Source of the DNA: an uncultured Opitutia bacterium
GTDB taxonomy: Bacteria > Verrucomicrobiota > Verrucomicrobiia > Opitutales > Opitutaceae
Assembly: GCA_903859715.1 (NCBI GenBank)
Contig: CAIONS010000030.1
Span: forward strand, 1 to 53,548
DNA length: 53,548 nt
Reading direction: 5' to 3'
The notes under the pieces were generated by a model. That model was not told the DNA's origin. It was given only the letters and a program-made list of their open reading frames with translations, and ran no database searches. This document shows, one piece after another, positions 1 through 8,684 of this stretch (positions are counted from its first letter, which is position 1; each line of letters begins with the position of its first letter). The position numbers were made by a program, and so were the translations under genes.

Positions 1-73
1 CGATGCTCTTCCCTCCGTCCACCTCCCGCAGGAGGCGGACTTTGTCTTCGGTATTGTAGCGTTTTCCTTTCAT
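1..73 (-). CDS. IS3-family transposase OrfA, N-terminal fragment (cut by window edge)
   Basis: Reading the minus strand from an ATG at 71-73 gives 24 residues beginning MKGKRYNTEDKVRLLRE and ending GGKSI before the window ends. This is the opening of an IS3-family OrfA, the helix-turn-helix subunit that binds the element's ends. In intact elements OrfA is joined to the OrfB catalytic domain by frameshifting. Only the start is visible, so I cannot say whether the copy is intact. An imperfect stem-loop (74-102, arms GGTCTGGG and CCCAGACC) sits directly 5' of the start codon and could sequester it. Confidence 0.75.
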   Translation of the reverse strand, partial: MKGKRYNTEDKVRLLREVDGGKSI

Positions 74-102
74 GGTCTGGGTCCTTTTTAGGGGCCCAGA
101 CC
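74..102 (-). promoter_or_regulatory. Stem-loop abutting the transposase start codon
   Basis: An 8-bp perfect outer stem (74-81 with 95-102) with a short inner CC/GG continuation encloses a T-rich loop. On the transposase mRNA it ends one base before the ATG. Such structures commonly limit transposase translation. That role is inferred from position only. Confidence 0.4.
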
Positions 103-224
103 GACTCTTCAAGCGGCCCGAATAAGCGGGATCACGTCACCCAGGCGTGTCGGCATCATGCCCGAAGCCTTTGGTCCGGCCGAAAAAGGGCAAGCCCGCG
201 GCCGCGAAGCGGCCAGCCGGGCAA

Positions 225-322
225 ATGTGGAACTCAGGAAATCAGGAATCGATCCGTTGAGTTCTGATCAAGGACCGATTGATCTGGTTCGGGGATTGTC
301 CCTGATTTCCTGAGTTCCACAT
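225..322. repeat. Inverted repeat with perfect 22-bp arms
   Basis: The arm at 225-246 is the exact reverse complement of 301-322. The right arm ends 8 nt from the purT stop codon. An identical third copy of the right arm lies at 36296-36317, 4 nt from the stop of an unrelated PhyH gene, so this is a dispersed element and not a purT terminator. Confidence 0.85.
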
Positions 323-330
323 CGAATCCC

Positions 331-1527
331 TCATTCCCTCGTCAGCGTGATCTTCACCGCCGCGGCACAGTCGCGTGCGCGGGCCTTGGCCTCGTCGAGA
401 TTCTCACCGGTCGCCACCGCGACCGCCAGCCGTCGGTGGCCGCGGCATTCCGGTTTGCCGAAGAGCCGCAAGTGCGTCTCGGGCACGGCGAGCGCGGCCT
501 CGAGACCGCTGAAGACTGGCACGCCGTCGCCCTGGCCCAGCAGCGCGACACTGAACGCCGGCCGCAACAACCGGATCGGCGGCACGGGCAGGCCGAGGAT
601 CGCGCGCGCGTGCAGCGCGAACTCCGACCATTGCTGGCTGCCGATGGTCACGAGGCCGGTGTCGTGCGGCCGCGGGCTGACTTCGCTGAAAATGACTTCC
701 TCACCGCGCACAAAGCACTCCACACCGAAGAGTCCCCAGCCTCCGAGCGAACTCACCACCGTTTTCGCCACCCGCTGCGCCTCGGCCCAGGTCTTTTCCG
801 ACATCGGGCATGGCTGCCAGCTTTCGCGATAATCGCCGTCGATCTGGACGTGGCCGATCGGCGGGCAGCATTGCACGCCGTTGGCCGCCGAAACCGTGAG
901 CACGGTGATTTCGTAGTCGAAGCGAATGAAGCCCTCGACGATGCAGCGACCCGAGCCGGCCCGCGCTCCTTCCTGCGAATAGCGCCACGCCACCGGCAGA
1001 TCGGCCGCGGTCTTCACGACACTCTGGCCGTGGCCGCTGGACGACATGAGGGGCTTGAGCACGCAGGGGAAACCGAGCGCGTTCGCCGCGGCCAATGCCT
1101 CGGCCTCGGTGGCAACAAAGCGGTAGGGCGACGTGGGCAGGCCCAGTTGCTCGGCGGCGAGCCGGCGGATGCCCTCGCGGTTCATGGTGAGCTGGGCGGC
1201 GCGGGCCGTGGGTACGACGCGCTGACCGGCCTGTTCCAGTTCGACGAGCACATCGGTCGCGATGGCCTCGATCTCCGGGACAATAATATCCGGTTTCTCG
1301 CGGGCAATGACGCGGCGCAGAGCCAGCGCATCGAGCATCGGAAATACATAACTCCGGTGCGCAACCTGCATGGCGGGGGCGTTCTGGTAGCGGTCGCAGG
1401 CGATGACCTCGCAACCGAGCCGCTGGAGCTCGATGGCGACCTCCTTGCCCAGTTCACCGGAGCCAAGCAGCATAACACGCGTGGCGCCCGCCGTGAGGGG
1501 TGTACCGAGAGTTCCGAGGGTAAGCAT
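331..1527 (-). CDS. purT: Formate-dependent phosphoribosylglycinamide formyltransferase (PurT)
   Basis: PurT makes formyl-GAR from GAR, formate and ATP in the third step of purine synthesis, as a folate-independent alternative to PurN. The 398-residue protein matches the family length (about 392). It shows the N-terminal [16 protein letters not shown] nucleotide fold, the ATP-grasp loop [12 protein letters not shown] and the metal-binding [10 protein letters not shown] segment. The frame stays open upstream to 1875, but that part overlaps tag and has no PurT similarity, so the ATG at 1525-1527 is chosen. A GTG four codons earlier is possible. It lies downstream of tag on the same strand across a 125-bp gap that holds no clear terminator. 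No Shine-Dalgarno sequence is visible. Confidence 0.96.
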   Translation of the reverse strand: MLTLGTLGTPLTAGATRVMLLGSGELGKEVAIELQRLGCEVIACDRYQNAPAMQVAHRSYVFPMLDALALRRVIAREKPDIIVPEIEAIATDVLVELEQAGQRVVPTARAAQLTMNREGIRRLAAEQLGLPTSPYRFVATEAEALAAANALGFPCVLKPLMSSSGHGQSVVKTAADLPVAWRYSQEGARAGSGRCIVEGFIRFDYEITVLTVSAANGVQCCPPIGHVQIDGDYRESWQPCPMSEKTWAEAQRVAKTVVSSLGGWGLFGVECFVRGEEVIFSEVSPRPHDTGLVTIGSQQWSEFALHARAILGLPVPPIRLLRPAFSVALLGQGDGVPVFSGLEAALAVPETHLRLFGKPECRGHRRLAVAVATGENLDEAKARARDCAAAVKITLTRE

Positions 1528-1652
1528 GCGTCCGATGTTCACACCCAGCCCCCGCTTGGCAAACGGGTTTTGCAAAGCACCAACGTCCCTGAAGGGGTCA
1601 GCCCCTAACCTTTGTGGTCGGACGGTCCGTGCCCGCACATTCCTGGCACGTA

Positions 1653-2231
1653 TCAACCGCGGGAACGGCCACGCCGGTAACAATCCGCCGCATGGTCGTT
1701 CACGATGCCGACCGCTTGCATCCACGCATAGACGATCACGGGGCCGACGAACTTGAACCCGCGCTTTTTCAGGGCGGCGGAGATTTCCTCGGAGAGGGGC
1801 GTTTTTGACGGAAGCGTGGCCGATTTCTTCCAGGTATTCTGGATCGGTTTTCCGCCTGCCATGGTCCAAACCCACGTGGAGAAATCCTCGCCGGCCGCTT
1901 CCATCGCCAGATAGGCGCGGGCGTTGCCGATCGTCGCCTCGATCTTCGCCCGCGAACGGACGATCCCGGCATCCTTCATCAGGCGGTTCACATCCGCCGC
2001 AGTGAACTTCGCCACGACCTTCGGCTTGAAGCCCTTGAAGGCCCGGCGAAACGCGTCACGCTTTCGCAGGATGATGATCCACGCGAGCCCGGCTTGAAAA
2101 CCGTCGAGCACGAGCTTTTCCCACAGGGCGCGGCTGTCGCGCTCGGGCACGCCCCACTCCTCATCGTGGTAGGCACTCATCAACGGGTCATGATCCGCCC
2201 AGGCGCAGCGATGGAGGGTTTTCGTCTTCAT
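1653..2231 (-). CDS. tag: DNA-3-methyladenine glycosylase I (Tag)
   Basis: Tag excises 3-methyladenine from alkylated DNA in base-excision repair. The 192-residue protein covers the whole family (187 in E. coli). The zinc ligands are present with the usual spacing: Cys9 and His22 at the N terminus, His180 and Cys184 near the C terminus. The base-recognition Glu of E. coli Tag (E38) is Asp43 here, in [11 protein letters not shown] recall this variant in many homologues, so I do not read it as inactivating. It lies 21 bp downstream of the STAS gene on the same strand, suggesting cotranscription. Confidence 0.95.
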   Translation of the reverse strand: MKTKTLHRCAWADHDPLMSAYHDEEWGVPERDSRALWEKLVLDGFQAGLAWIIILRKRDAFRRAFKGFKPKVVAKFTAADVNRLMKDAGIVRSRAKIEATIGNARAYLAMEAAGEDFSTWVWTMAGGKPIQNTWKKSATLPSKTPLSEEISAALKKRGFKFVGPVIVYAWMQAVGIVNDHAADCYRRGRSRG

Positions 2232-2252
2232 GATGATTTTGGACAGACGCGC

Positions 2253-2708
2253 TTACGCCAACAACAGCTTCTCCGCCTCTTCCACCGTGTCGCAGGTGAT
2301 GATATGGACCTGCCCCCGGTAATGGATCAGCGAGAGGATATTGAGCCCAATGTCCTTGCTTGGGTCGGGAATCACCCGGATCACCGTGCCAACGCCCTGC
2401 ACCCGGCAGAAATCCATGATGGTCGAGAGGAACGGCACGCAGTCGATGTCCATGGCGTCCAATCCACTCAGGTCGACCAGCACGGTGAATCCGGCGCGAA
2501 GCTGCGGGAGGAGGGTGGTGATCTGCGCGACGCAGTCAGGCATATGCGCCGCCGTGACTTTCCCGGAATACTGCAGGCGCGAGACATTGCGCGCGGCATC
2601 GATGGCGATTTCGAACGTGGGCTTTAATTTCACAGATAGGGGCTTCCGGGAATGGTCGTGCTTCGCCAAGCTCAACCGGGCCCCGTCATCCGTCAACCGT
2701 GCGACCAC
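2253..2708 (-). CDS. STAS-domain protein
   Basis: A 151-residue protein whose central part has the alternating strand/helix pattern of STAS (anti-sigma-factor-antagonist-like) domains, with VLVDLSGLDAMDIDCVPFLS at the usual regulatory loop. The phosphorylatable Ser/Thr-Ser-Gly of SpoIIAA-type antagonists is not obvious (the loop reads MDIDCVP), so classic phospho-switching is doubtful. The first 25 or so residues look unstructured. A GTG at 2631-2633, giving a start just before KLKPTFEIAID, may be the true start. Partner and pathway are unknown. It sits directly upstream of tag on the same strand. Confidence 0.7.
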   Translation of the reverse strand: MVARLTDDGARLSLAKHDHSRKPLSVKLKPTFEIAIDAARNVSRLQYSGKVTAAHMPDCVAQITTLLPQLRAGFTVLVDLSGLDAMDIDCVPFLSTIMDFCRVQGVGTVIRVIPDPSKDIGLNILSLIHYRGQVHIITCDTVEEAEKLLLA

Positions 2709-2768
2709 AAATTTCGCCCATTTCAGGAAACCGACAGAAGGAGACTGGAGACAGGGTTCGGATCAGGC

Positions 2769-2875
2769 GAACATCGAACGCTCAACTTCGAACGTCCAAC
2801 GTCGAAGTTCGCATGACCTTTGCTACTCTCCGGATCTCGACGTTGGATGTTCAGCGTTGAATGTTGAACGTTCGG
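2769..2875. repeat. Inverted repeat built of GAACRTTSRACG-like words (family D)
   Basis: The left arm (2769-2805) and right arm (2837-2874) are imperfect reverse complements. Each is made of variations on a roughly 9-nt word (GAACGTTCAAC, CAACGTCGAA, GAACATC). A close relative lies at 3978-4082. It fills the gap between the DUF4337 and STAS genes, which otherwise holds nothing recognisable. Confidence 0.8.
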
Positions 2876-2894
2876 CTTGATCCGGCATCCAACC

Positions 2895-2918
2895 CAGCCT
2901 CGTTACCTTGTCTGCTAC
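2895..2918 (-). repeat. Family B repeat arm (GTAGCAG...GAGGCTG)
   Basis: On the minus strand it reads GTAGCAGACAAGGTAACG then AGGCTG. Related copies lie at 3928-3952, 4103-4126, 41333-41357 and 42773-42796. It begins 15 nt after the stop codon of the DUF4337 gene. A degenerate partner may lie around 2730-2755, outside the family D repeat. Confidence 0.7.
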
Positions 2919-2933
2919 GGGCTGCGGATCGGA

Positions 2934-3467
2934 TCAATGCCAGCCCTGCACGAGGAAGAAAACCCCGGCGACTCCGAACGCCAGGCTCACGAACCAAAAC
3001 GCCCGCCGGTTCGTCAGCGCGGAGATCGCGCCGATGGCGATGGCGATTTGGAACAGCGTGACACCCCGCGCGAAAATGACGTGCCGGCGAAGGTGCTCCT
3101 CGGCGGCGTGCTCCTTTTCCTTGGCCTCGGCGGAAATTTCCTCCTGGTCCTTTCTGTAGCCCGCGAGCTTCTCATGGTCCTTGGCGGAAGCCGGCTTGCC
3201 CTCGGCCTCGAGCAGCTCGAGCTTCGATTCCAGGACCGCGGCCTTGATGCCCTTGGCCTGGTAATAGGACCATTTGTCCGAGCTCTGGATCTGCTCGACC
3301 ATCGCCTCATTGGCGTGATGACCGGCCATCAGCGAGCAGACGGCCGCCAGCCCCGCCAGCAGCGCCGAACTCAGGGCGACGCCCATCGTCCAGCTCGCCT
3401 TCGCATGCGCCGCGTGGTGATTGATTTCCTCGTTGAGGTGTTCGGTGGGGACTTCGGGTTCTTCCAT
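2934..3467 (-). CDS. DUF4337-family membrane protein
   Basis: A 177-residue protein with one membrane segment near residues 27-48, a charged coiled-coil-like stretch (residues about 60-125) and two C-terminal membrane segments (about 133-152 and 158-175). The SSDKWSYYQAKGIK motif after the first membrane segment is the hallmark of DUF4337. The family's function is unknown. The frame is open to 3539, but those 24 residues are low-complexity and the MEEPEVPTEHLNEE start fits the family. An A-type repeat lies just upstream (3546-3607), so its promoter must lie in or beyond that repeat. Confidence 0.85.
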   Translation of the reverse strand: MEEPEVPTEHLNEEINHHAAHAKASWTMGVALSSALLAGLAAVCSLMAGHHANEAMVEQIQSSDKWSYYQAKGIKAAVLESKLELLEAEGKPASAKDHEKLAGYRKDQEEISAEAKEKEHAAEEHLRRHVIFARGVTLFQIAIAIGAISALTNRRAFWFVSLAFGVAGVFFLVQGWH

Positions 3468-3545
3468 TCGGGCACTAGGAAGCGGCGGACCGGCGGATGG
3501 CCAAGCGAAAAATCTTCGGGCCGGTACGAACTCCGGCAATTAACC

Positions 3546-3607
3546 GTAGGGCGGGTCTCTGACCCGCCTTCAACGCGCAAGATGGCGGGTCAAAGACCCG
3601 CCCTACC
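3546..3607. repeat. Double inverted repeat, family A (GTAGGGCGGGTCnnnGACCCGCC)
   Basis: The arms at 3546-3568 and 3584-3606 match at 22 of 23 positions as reverse complements. Each arm is itself a hairpin (GCGGGTC, 3-nt loop, GACCCGC), so the element can fold as two small hairpins or one long one. Relatives: 10605-10697, 29385-29446, and the pair 52695-52719 / 53520-53544. Confidence 0.9.
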
Positions 3608-3645
3608 TTCGATATTGCATGCGTGTCCGCGCGGGTTCCCAACCT

Positions 3646-3888
3646 TCAATTTCCCGATGGGGCCTTTGACGCGTAATGCGGGATCAGCTGCTTAAGATGA
3701 CCCTGGACGATGGCCGCAACCGTGTCGGCCGGGACGATCCCTTTGTGGAGCTCGAAGATTGCGACCAGCAGCGCGAGCTCGATGTCCACTTTCTTCGGAC
3801 TCGTCGCCTTCATCTCCGCGAGCAGCTCAAGGGCTTTTTTTTCGGCTTTCTTGTAGTCGTGGAAGTTCTGTTCGGTCGGCGTCGCCAT
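3646..3888 (-). CDS. Small protein of unknown function (80 aa)
   Basis: An 80-residue acidic-to-neutral soluble protein, predicted mostly helical (KKAEKKALELLAEMKA, then IELALLVAIFELHKG). There is no signal peptide or metal motif. I do not recognise the family. Support for it being real: an intact frame with an ATG, position between two same-strand genes in a gap otherwise filled by repeats, and sensible amino-acid composition. It could be a small partner of the neighbouring DUF4337 protein, but nothing proves this. Confidence 0.6.
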   Translation of the reverse strand: MATPTEQNFHDYKKAEKKALELLAEMKATSPKKVDIELALLVAIFELHKGIVPADTVAAIVQGHLKQLIPHYASKAPSGN

Positions 3889-3927
3889 GCGTCAAGGGGC
3901 TCCGCAATGGCCGCAGTCGTCAAGCGC

Positions 3928-4126
3928 GTAGCAGCCGACGTGAGGAGGCTGGGTCGGATGTCGGACGAGGCTGAACGGCCAACATTCAACGCTGAACATC
4001 CAACGTCGAAGGCCGGAGAGGATCGAAGGTCGCGCCTCAAACTTCGATGTTGAACGTTCAAAGTCGAACGTTCGATGTTCGGTTGAATCGTCGCTTGCCG
4101 GACAGCCTCCTCATGTTGCCTGCTAC
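3928..4126. repeat. Nested inverted repeats: family B outside, family D inside
   Basis: The outer arms 3928-3952 and 4103-4126 are family B copies in opposite orientation (about 21 of 24 matches). The inner arms 3978-4010 and 4043-4082 are family D. The right outer arm reads GTAGCAG on the minus strand, and its TAG is the stop codon of the protease gene (4123-4125). The whole 199-bp structure separates the protease from the 80-aa gene. Confidence 0.85.
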
Positions 4127-5094
4127 GAACGCGCGGGCATTTCCAGCGGGATGATCGCATGCCGGCGCAACTCGACGCCGCGGAGAAACGTGACAATCGC
4201 CCGTTCGCCGACCCGGTCGCCCGTGAGCAGCTTGTGCAGGACATCGACAGCCGGCGTCCGCGCGTCATCCAGCGCCAGCACGATGTCACCTTCAAGCAGG
4301 CCGGCACGGGTCGCGGGACTGTTCGGCTCCAAGCCGGCGACGAGCACGCCGGTCTCCTGGGTGAGATGGTGGTAGCGCGCGACCTTGCGGATGAGTGGAA
4401 CGTTCTGGCCGGCGACGCCGATGAAACTGCGGCGGATGCGGCCATCCTTGATGAGCCAGGCCACAACCCAGCGGGCGGTGTTGCTCGCGATGGCGAAGCA
4501 GATGCCCTGCGCCGGCCGGATGATGGCAGTGTTCACCCCGATGACCTCGCCTCGCGTGTTGACGAGCGGACCGCCGGAGTTGCCGGGGTTGAGCGCGGCA
4601 TCGGTCTGGATGACGTTGTCGATCAGCCGCCCGGAGGCGCCGCGGAGCGAACGCCCCAGCCCGCTGACGATACCGGCTGTGACCGTTTGCTGGAAGCCCA
4701 TCGGCGAGCCGATCGCGATGGCAATCTGGCCGGGCCGCACCGCACCACTGTCGGCCAGTGTCAGGTGCGCGAGTTCATCGGCGCTCACGCGAAGCACGGC
4801 CAGATCCGTGTCCGGGTCATCGCCGATCAGGTCGGCGGCGAGCTTGCGGCCATCGGCGAGGAAGACCGTCAGTTCGCGCGCGCCATGGACGACATGGCTG
4901 TTGGTGAGCAAGTAGCCATCAGGCGAAATGAAGAAGCCCGAGCCGGATCCGCCGGGAGCGTCGTTGCCGCGGACCTCGATATGAACCACGGCGGGGTGCG
5001 CGGCGGCGACGGCACCGGAGACCGCGTGGGAGTAGGCGTCGATAAGGGATTCGTCCGTCGTCGCGGCCGGGGCATGCGAGAGAAATGAAACCAT
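4123..5094 (-). CDS. Trypsin-like serine protease with C-terminal PDZ domain (S1C, HtrA-like)
   Basis: A 323-residue S1C protease. The catalytic triad is clear: His67 (TNSHVV), Asp97 (DPDTDLAVL) and Ser173 (NPGNSGGPL). A single PDZ domain follows (about residues 230-320, with GVLVAGLEPNSPATRAGLLEGD). Unlike DegP or DegQ it has no signal peptide or membrane anchor at the chosen start MVSFLSHAPAATT, so a cytoplasmic enzyme is implied. The frame is open to 5286, but the upstream residues show no signal sequence either. The stop codon lies within a dispersed repeat arm. The substrate is unknown. Protein quality control is the family's usual role. Confidence 0.9.
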   Translation of the reverse strand: MVSFLSHAPAATTDESLIDAYSHAVSGAVAAAHPAVVHIEVRGNDAPGGSGSGFFISPDGYLLTNSHVVHGARELTVFLADGRKLAADLIGDDPDTDLAVLRVSADELAHLTLADSGAVRPGQIAIAIGSPMGFQQTVTAGIVSGLGRSLRGASGRLIDNVIQTDAALNPGNSGGPLVNTRGEVIGVNTAIIRPAQGICFAIASNTARWVVAWLIKDGRIRRSFIGVAGQNVPLIRKVARYHHLTQETGVLVAGLEPNSPATRAGLLEGDIVLALDDARTPAVDVLHKLLTGDRVGERAIVTFLRGVELRRHAIIPLEMPARS

Positions 5095-5189
5095 GATCCC
5101 ACGAAGAAGTGGAAGAAATCCCGTTTCGCAAACGGCGCACCCTCCTCCGCCCAACTCCACCCATGCTCCTGTCGCCCGTATTCCAATCT

Positions 5190-5214
5190 GTTTGTCACCC
5201 AATAGGTGACAAAC
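5190..5214. promoter_or_regulatory. Perfect 10-bp-stem palindrome between the protease and PEP-CTERM genes
   Basis: GTTTGTCACC (5190-5199) pairs with GGTGACAAAC (5205-5214) around CAATA. It lies 13 nt past the stop of the PEP-CTERM gene and about 95 nt upstream of the protease start. No T-run follows on the minus strand, so an intrinsic terminator is unlikely. An operator for the protease or a transcript-end hairpin is possible. Confidence 0.5.
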
Positions 5215-5227
5215 GGCTGGGGCCGGA

Positions 5228-8200
5228 TCACGCCCTCGGGCAGCCCGCGCGACGGCGACGGAGCGAGCGGAACCCGAGGAGCGCAAGGCCCGCGCCCAGC
5301 AGTGCGTAGGTGCTGGGTTCGGGGACCGCGATGAAGTTGAGTGTCGCGCCGGACGAGAGGTAATTGACCGTAAACTGGTAATTGTTGGCGCCGTAGTTGG
5401 CGTAGAAGGTGGAACCCGAGCTGGGCAACCCGGCGAACGTTCCGGCGAAGGTGTTCGAACCCGAGGTGATCGTCATAATGTTGTAGGTCGTGCCGAGCGT
5501 GGGGTTGCTGAGCAGCGTCAGGCTGAGGGTCACGAGGCCGGAGCCGATATTGACGTTGGCCGTCGGACTCTGGAACAGCACGCGGTCCGAAGTGGCGCCG
5601 CTGACCTCGATGTCGAGCACCGCGGTATTGGTGACCGCGAATGTGCCGTTGTAGAACGTAAGGTTGCCAATGCCGCTGTTGCCGGGAGCGATCGTGCCGC
5701 CGGCGAACGCCACATTGCCTTGAATCGTGCCCGCACCGGTGATCGTGCCGCCGGTGTTGTTCAGGGTGTAGTAGGAGTAAAGGGTTCCGCCCTGGACATT
5801 GAGCGCGCCCGTGTTGGTGAAGGTCGGTACGTAAAGGTAGCCGGTCCCGGCCGTCTGCGTGATCGTGCCCTGATTCAGCAACGAGGAGCCGCTGTTGCCG
5901 TTGAGATAAACGTCGCCGGTCAGCGTCGTGGTGCTGCCGAGCGTGAGGGCGTTGTTCGTACCCAGGCTGATTTCAGCGTAATTCCCCGCCGTAGTGCCGG
6001 AGGTGATGGTCTTGCCGGTCAGGGTTCCGTTCTGGTTCCAGTACAGGGTGGAGTAATTCCCCAAGTTGAGATTGTTGCCGGAGAAGGTCGTACCGGGAGA
6101 GCCCGTGAGCGTCAGGTAAGCACTGGCCGGCAGGGTGAGATCGCCGGTGTAGGTAACGTTGTTCAAGGTGCCGCCATAGTTGCTGAAAGTCAGCGCGCTT
6201 GCGGCGATCATGCCGTTGTTGATCGTGCCGCCGTAAAGCTCGTAGCTTCCGCCCGTCGGCGCCGACAGGGTCGTGCCCGTGTTGTCGAACGTGCCGTTCA
6301 GCAGTGCCTGGCCGCCACCCGACAGAATCACGTTGCCAAGATTCGAAACCAGATTGCTCGAGCCTTCGAATTCCAGGATGCCACTGTTCTGCGCGTTCAG
6401 CGTGCCCAGATTGGAGATGTTCTCGAGGTGCACAATGGCGTTGCTGCCGTTGGCCGTGATGCTGCCGCCGCTCTCATTCGTCACGCCGGCATTGTAATAG
6501 TACCCGAGGGTCACGCCCGCGTTCGCGGCCGCCGTGATCGTGCCGTAATTGTTGAGTATCGGGGCGTACACCGTGCCATTACCCGAAGTCTGCGTGATTG
6601 TGCCATTGTTGGTGATCGTCGTTCCGCCGTACCCGTACAAATAAACATCGCCCGTCAGCGCCGTCCCGGTGCCCAGTGTCAGCGAGTAACCCGTGCCGAC
6701 ATAGATCGGGGCATAATAGCCGGCCGTTACCCCCGAAGTGATCGTCTTGCCTGTCAGCGTCCCGTTTTGGTTCCAGTACAGCGTTGCATAGTCACCCAGT
6801 GCCAGCGTCGTGCCGGGGAAAAAAGTGCCGGCGGTCAGCGTCAGGTTGGCGCTGGACCCAAGGCTGATGTTTCCCGACAGCGTGTCGTTCGACAGCGTCA
6901 CGCTCGTGCTCGCCGGCAGCGTCAGCAGGCTGTCCAGTAGTGTGGCCCCGGCAATCGTGCCGCCATAATTGGTGAACGTCAGCGCGCCCGCGGCGATCGT
7001 ACCGTTGTTGATCGTCCCGCCATAGAGTCCATACGTTCCTCCGGTCGGCGCTGTCAGCGTCGTCCCCGTATTGTCGAACGTGCCGTTCAGCAGCGCCTGG
7101 CCACCGCTGGTCAGGATCACCGTGCCCAGGTTGGAGATCAGGTTGGTGCTGCCTGTGAATTCCAAGATGCCGCTGTTCGTCGCGGTCAGCGTGCCCAGGT
7201 TGACGATGTTGTTCATCGCCACGGTCGTACCGCTGCCGTTCGCCGTGATCGTGCCGATGGCTTCGTTCGTGAAACCAGTATTGTAGTAATAGCCGACGTT
7301 CAGGGAACTGTTCGCCGTGATGATGTGATAGTTATTGAAGACCGGCGCATAGAGGTAGCCCGTGCCCGAGTTCTGTGTGATCGTCCCGTAATTGTTGATC
7401 GTCGAGCCGGTAGTCCCCGCCAGATATACGTCGCCGGTCAGCGTCGTGTTGAGGTCCAGGGTCAGCGCGTCGTTGTAGCCGACTTGGAGGTAGCCGTAGA
7501 TCCCGGAGGTGGATCCCGACGTAATCGTGTTCCCCGTCAGGGTCCCGATCTGGTTCCAGTTCAGCGTCGAGTAATTGCCCAGGTTCACATTCGCCCCGGC
7601 CGGAATGGCGGTGTTGCTGCTCAGAGTGTTGTTCAGCGTCAGCGTGGAGGAGTTACCGAGGTTGATGTCTCCTGTCACCGTGTCGCTCGATAGCGTCACG
7701 CTCGTGCTCGCCGGTAATGTCACCGGAGCTTGGAGCGTCGCGCCGGCAATCGTTCCGCCGTAATTGGTGAACGTCAGCGCGCCCGCGGCGATCGTGCCGT
7801 TGTTGATCGTCCCGCCGTACAGCTCGTAGGTGCCCCCTGTCGGGGCCGTCAGCGTCGTGCCCGTGTTGTCGAATATACCCTGCAGCAGCGCCCGGCCGCC
7901 GCTCGACAGGACCACGTTCCCAAGGTTGGAGACCAGGTTGCTGCCGCCCTCAAACTCCAAAATACCGCTACTCGTCGCGTTCAATTGCCCTTGGTTCAGC
8001 AAATTTACGAGCTGCACCGTCGCTCCATTCGCCGTGATCACGCCCGTGCTGCCGTTCGTCGTGCCCGTGTAATAATAGTAATACCCAATCGTCAGGTTGG
8101 TGCCGGAGGTCGCACTGATCGTTCCGTTGTTCGTAAACGTCGGTGAGGAAATATAGCCATAACTCGTGCCCCCATTCTGCGTGATGGTGCCGTTGTTGAT

Positions 8201-8593
8201 GATCGTCGAGCCGGTGGTGCCCGATAGGTTCAGGTAGCCGGTCAGCAAGGACGCAGAGTCGAGCGTGAGCGAATAGCCCGAACCGACATTGAAGTAGGCA
8301 TAAGCCGTGGATCCGGACGCAATCGTCGTGCCTGCCAGCGTGCCGTTTTGATTCCAGTTCAGCGTCGCGTAGTTCCCCAGCGTGAGGTTGGTCGTGGCTT
8401 GAAAAGTGTAGCCCGAGGTGAATGTCGCTGTCGTGCTGGCATTGATGATGTAGCTGCCAGAATTACTGCCCGGAGTACTGTAGGTCCCCGACAGCACGGT
8501 CTGGCCCTTAACCCATGTGCCGGCCAGTGCGACGGCCACGAACAGAACCAGCTTCAAATGACGACAGATATGTACAGTGGCTGGGGTAGTCAT
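5228..8593 (-). CDS. Giant secreted repeat protein with PEP-CTERM anchor
   Basis: A 1121-residue, Thr/Gly/Asn-rich beta-helix-like protein. Residues 1-32 form a signal peptide (hydrophobic LVLFVAVALAGTW). The C terminus has the PEP-CTERM sorting signal: AVPEPSTYALLGAGLALLGF followed by an Arg-rich tail. That signal is recognised by an exosortase, which is not in this window. The body holds three full tandem units of about 245-265 residues plus a partial fourth. Each carries one WNQ(N/I)GTL motif (codons near 8350, 7553, 6771 and 6034) and the segments FDNTGTTL(T/S)APTGG and GGTINNGTI. The unit pattern resembles autotransporter-associated beta-strand repeats. A surface or matrix role is inferred. 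Confidence 0.9.
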   Translation of the reverse strand: MTTPATVHICRHLKLVLFVAVALAGTWVKGQTVLSGTYSTPGSNSGSYIINASTTATFTSGYTFQATTNLTLGNYATLNWNQNGTLAGTTIASGSTAYAYFNVGSGYSLTLDSASLLTGYLNLSGTTGSTIINNGTITQNGGTSYGYISSPTFTNNGTISATSGTNLTIGYYYYYTGTTNGSTGVITANGATVQLVNLLNQGQLNATSSGILEFEGGSNLVSNLGNVVLSSGGRALLQGIFDNTGTTLTAPTGGTYELYGGTINNGTIAAGALTFTNYGGTIAGATLQAPVTLPASTSVTLSSDTVTGDINLGNSSTLTLNNTLSSNTAIPAGANVNLGNYSTLNWNQIGTLTGNTITSGSTSGIYGYLQVGYNDALTLDLNTTLTGDVYLAGTTGSTINNYGTITQNSGTGYLYAPVFNNYHIITANSSLNVGYYYNTGFTNEAIGTITANGSGTTVAMNNIVNLGTLTATNSGILEFTGSTNLISNLGTVILTSGGQALLNGTFDNTGTTLTAPTGGTYGLYGGTINNGTIAAGALTFTNYGGTIAGATLLDSLLTLPASTSVTLSNDTLSGNISLGSSANLTLTAGTFFPGTTLALGDYATLYWNQNGTLTGKTITSGVTAGYYAPIYVGTGYSLTLGTGTALTGDVYLYGYGGTTITNNGTITQTSGNGTVYAPILNNYGTITAAANAGVTLGYYYNAGVTNESGGSITANGSNAIVHLENISNLGTLNAQNSGILEFEGSSNLVSNLGNVILSGGGQALLNGTFDNTGTTLSAPTGGSYELYGGTINNGMIAASALTFSNYGGTLNNVTYTGDLTLPASAYLTLTGSPGTTFSGNNLNLGNYSTLYWNQNGTLTGKTITSGTTAGNYAEISLGTNNALTLGSTTTLTGDVYLNGNSGSSLLNQGTITQTAGTGYLYVPTFTNTGALNVQGGTLYSYYTLNNTGGTITGAGTIQGNVAFAGGTIAPGNSGIGNLTFYNGTFAVTNTAVLDIEVSGATSDRVLFQSPTANVNIGSGLVTLSLTLLSNPTLGTTYNIMTITSGSNTFAGTFAGLPSSGSTFYANYGANNYQFTVNYLSSGATLNFIAVPEPSTYALLGAGLALLGFRSLRRRRAGCPRA

Positions 8594-8684
8594 GCCGATT
8601 AACGCGGACTCATCTCAAACACATATTGCAAGTCGTTGGAAGTAATAAAATGGAGGAAATGCCCTATCCGATGAGCCAACCGTG

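Larger units (their letters stand above)
1..111 (-). mobile_element. Left end of an IS3-family insertion sequence
   Basis: The OrfA start at 73 is preceded on the minus strand by about 38 nt beginning TGAAGAGTCGG, taken here as the terminal inverted repeat, so the element boundary is placed near 111. The TG start fits IS3-family ends, but the other end lies outside the window, so the boundary is inferred. Bases 112-224 beyond it show no gene or motif I recognise. Confidence 0.5.

Noticed and set aside
436-1608. 390-codon plus-strand frame opposite purT
   Set aside because: PurT motifs on the minus strand are unambiguous. The plus frame has only composition-driven sequence.
5720-6940. Long plus-strand frame (406 codons) and several shorter ones inside the PEP-CTERM gene
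   Set aside because: It runs antisense to the repeat protein and itself repeats with the same period. The product is Arg/Val/Ala-rich with no domain. It is a by-product of the repeated Thr/Gly/Asn codons.
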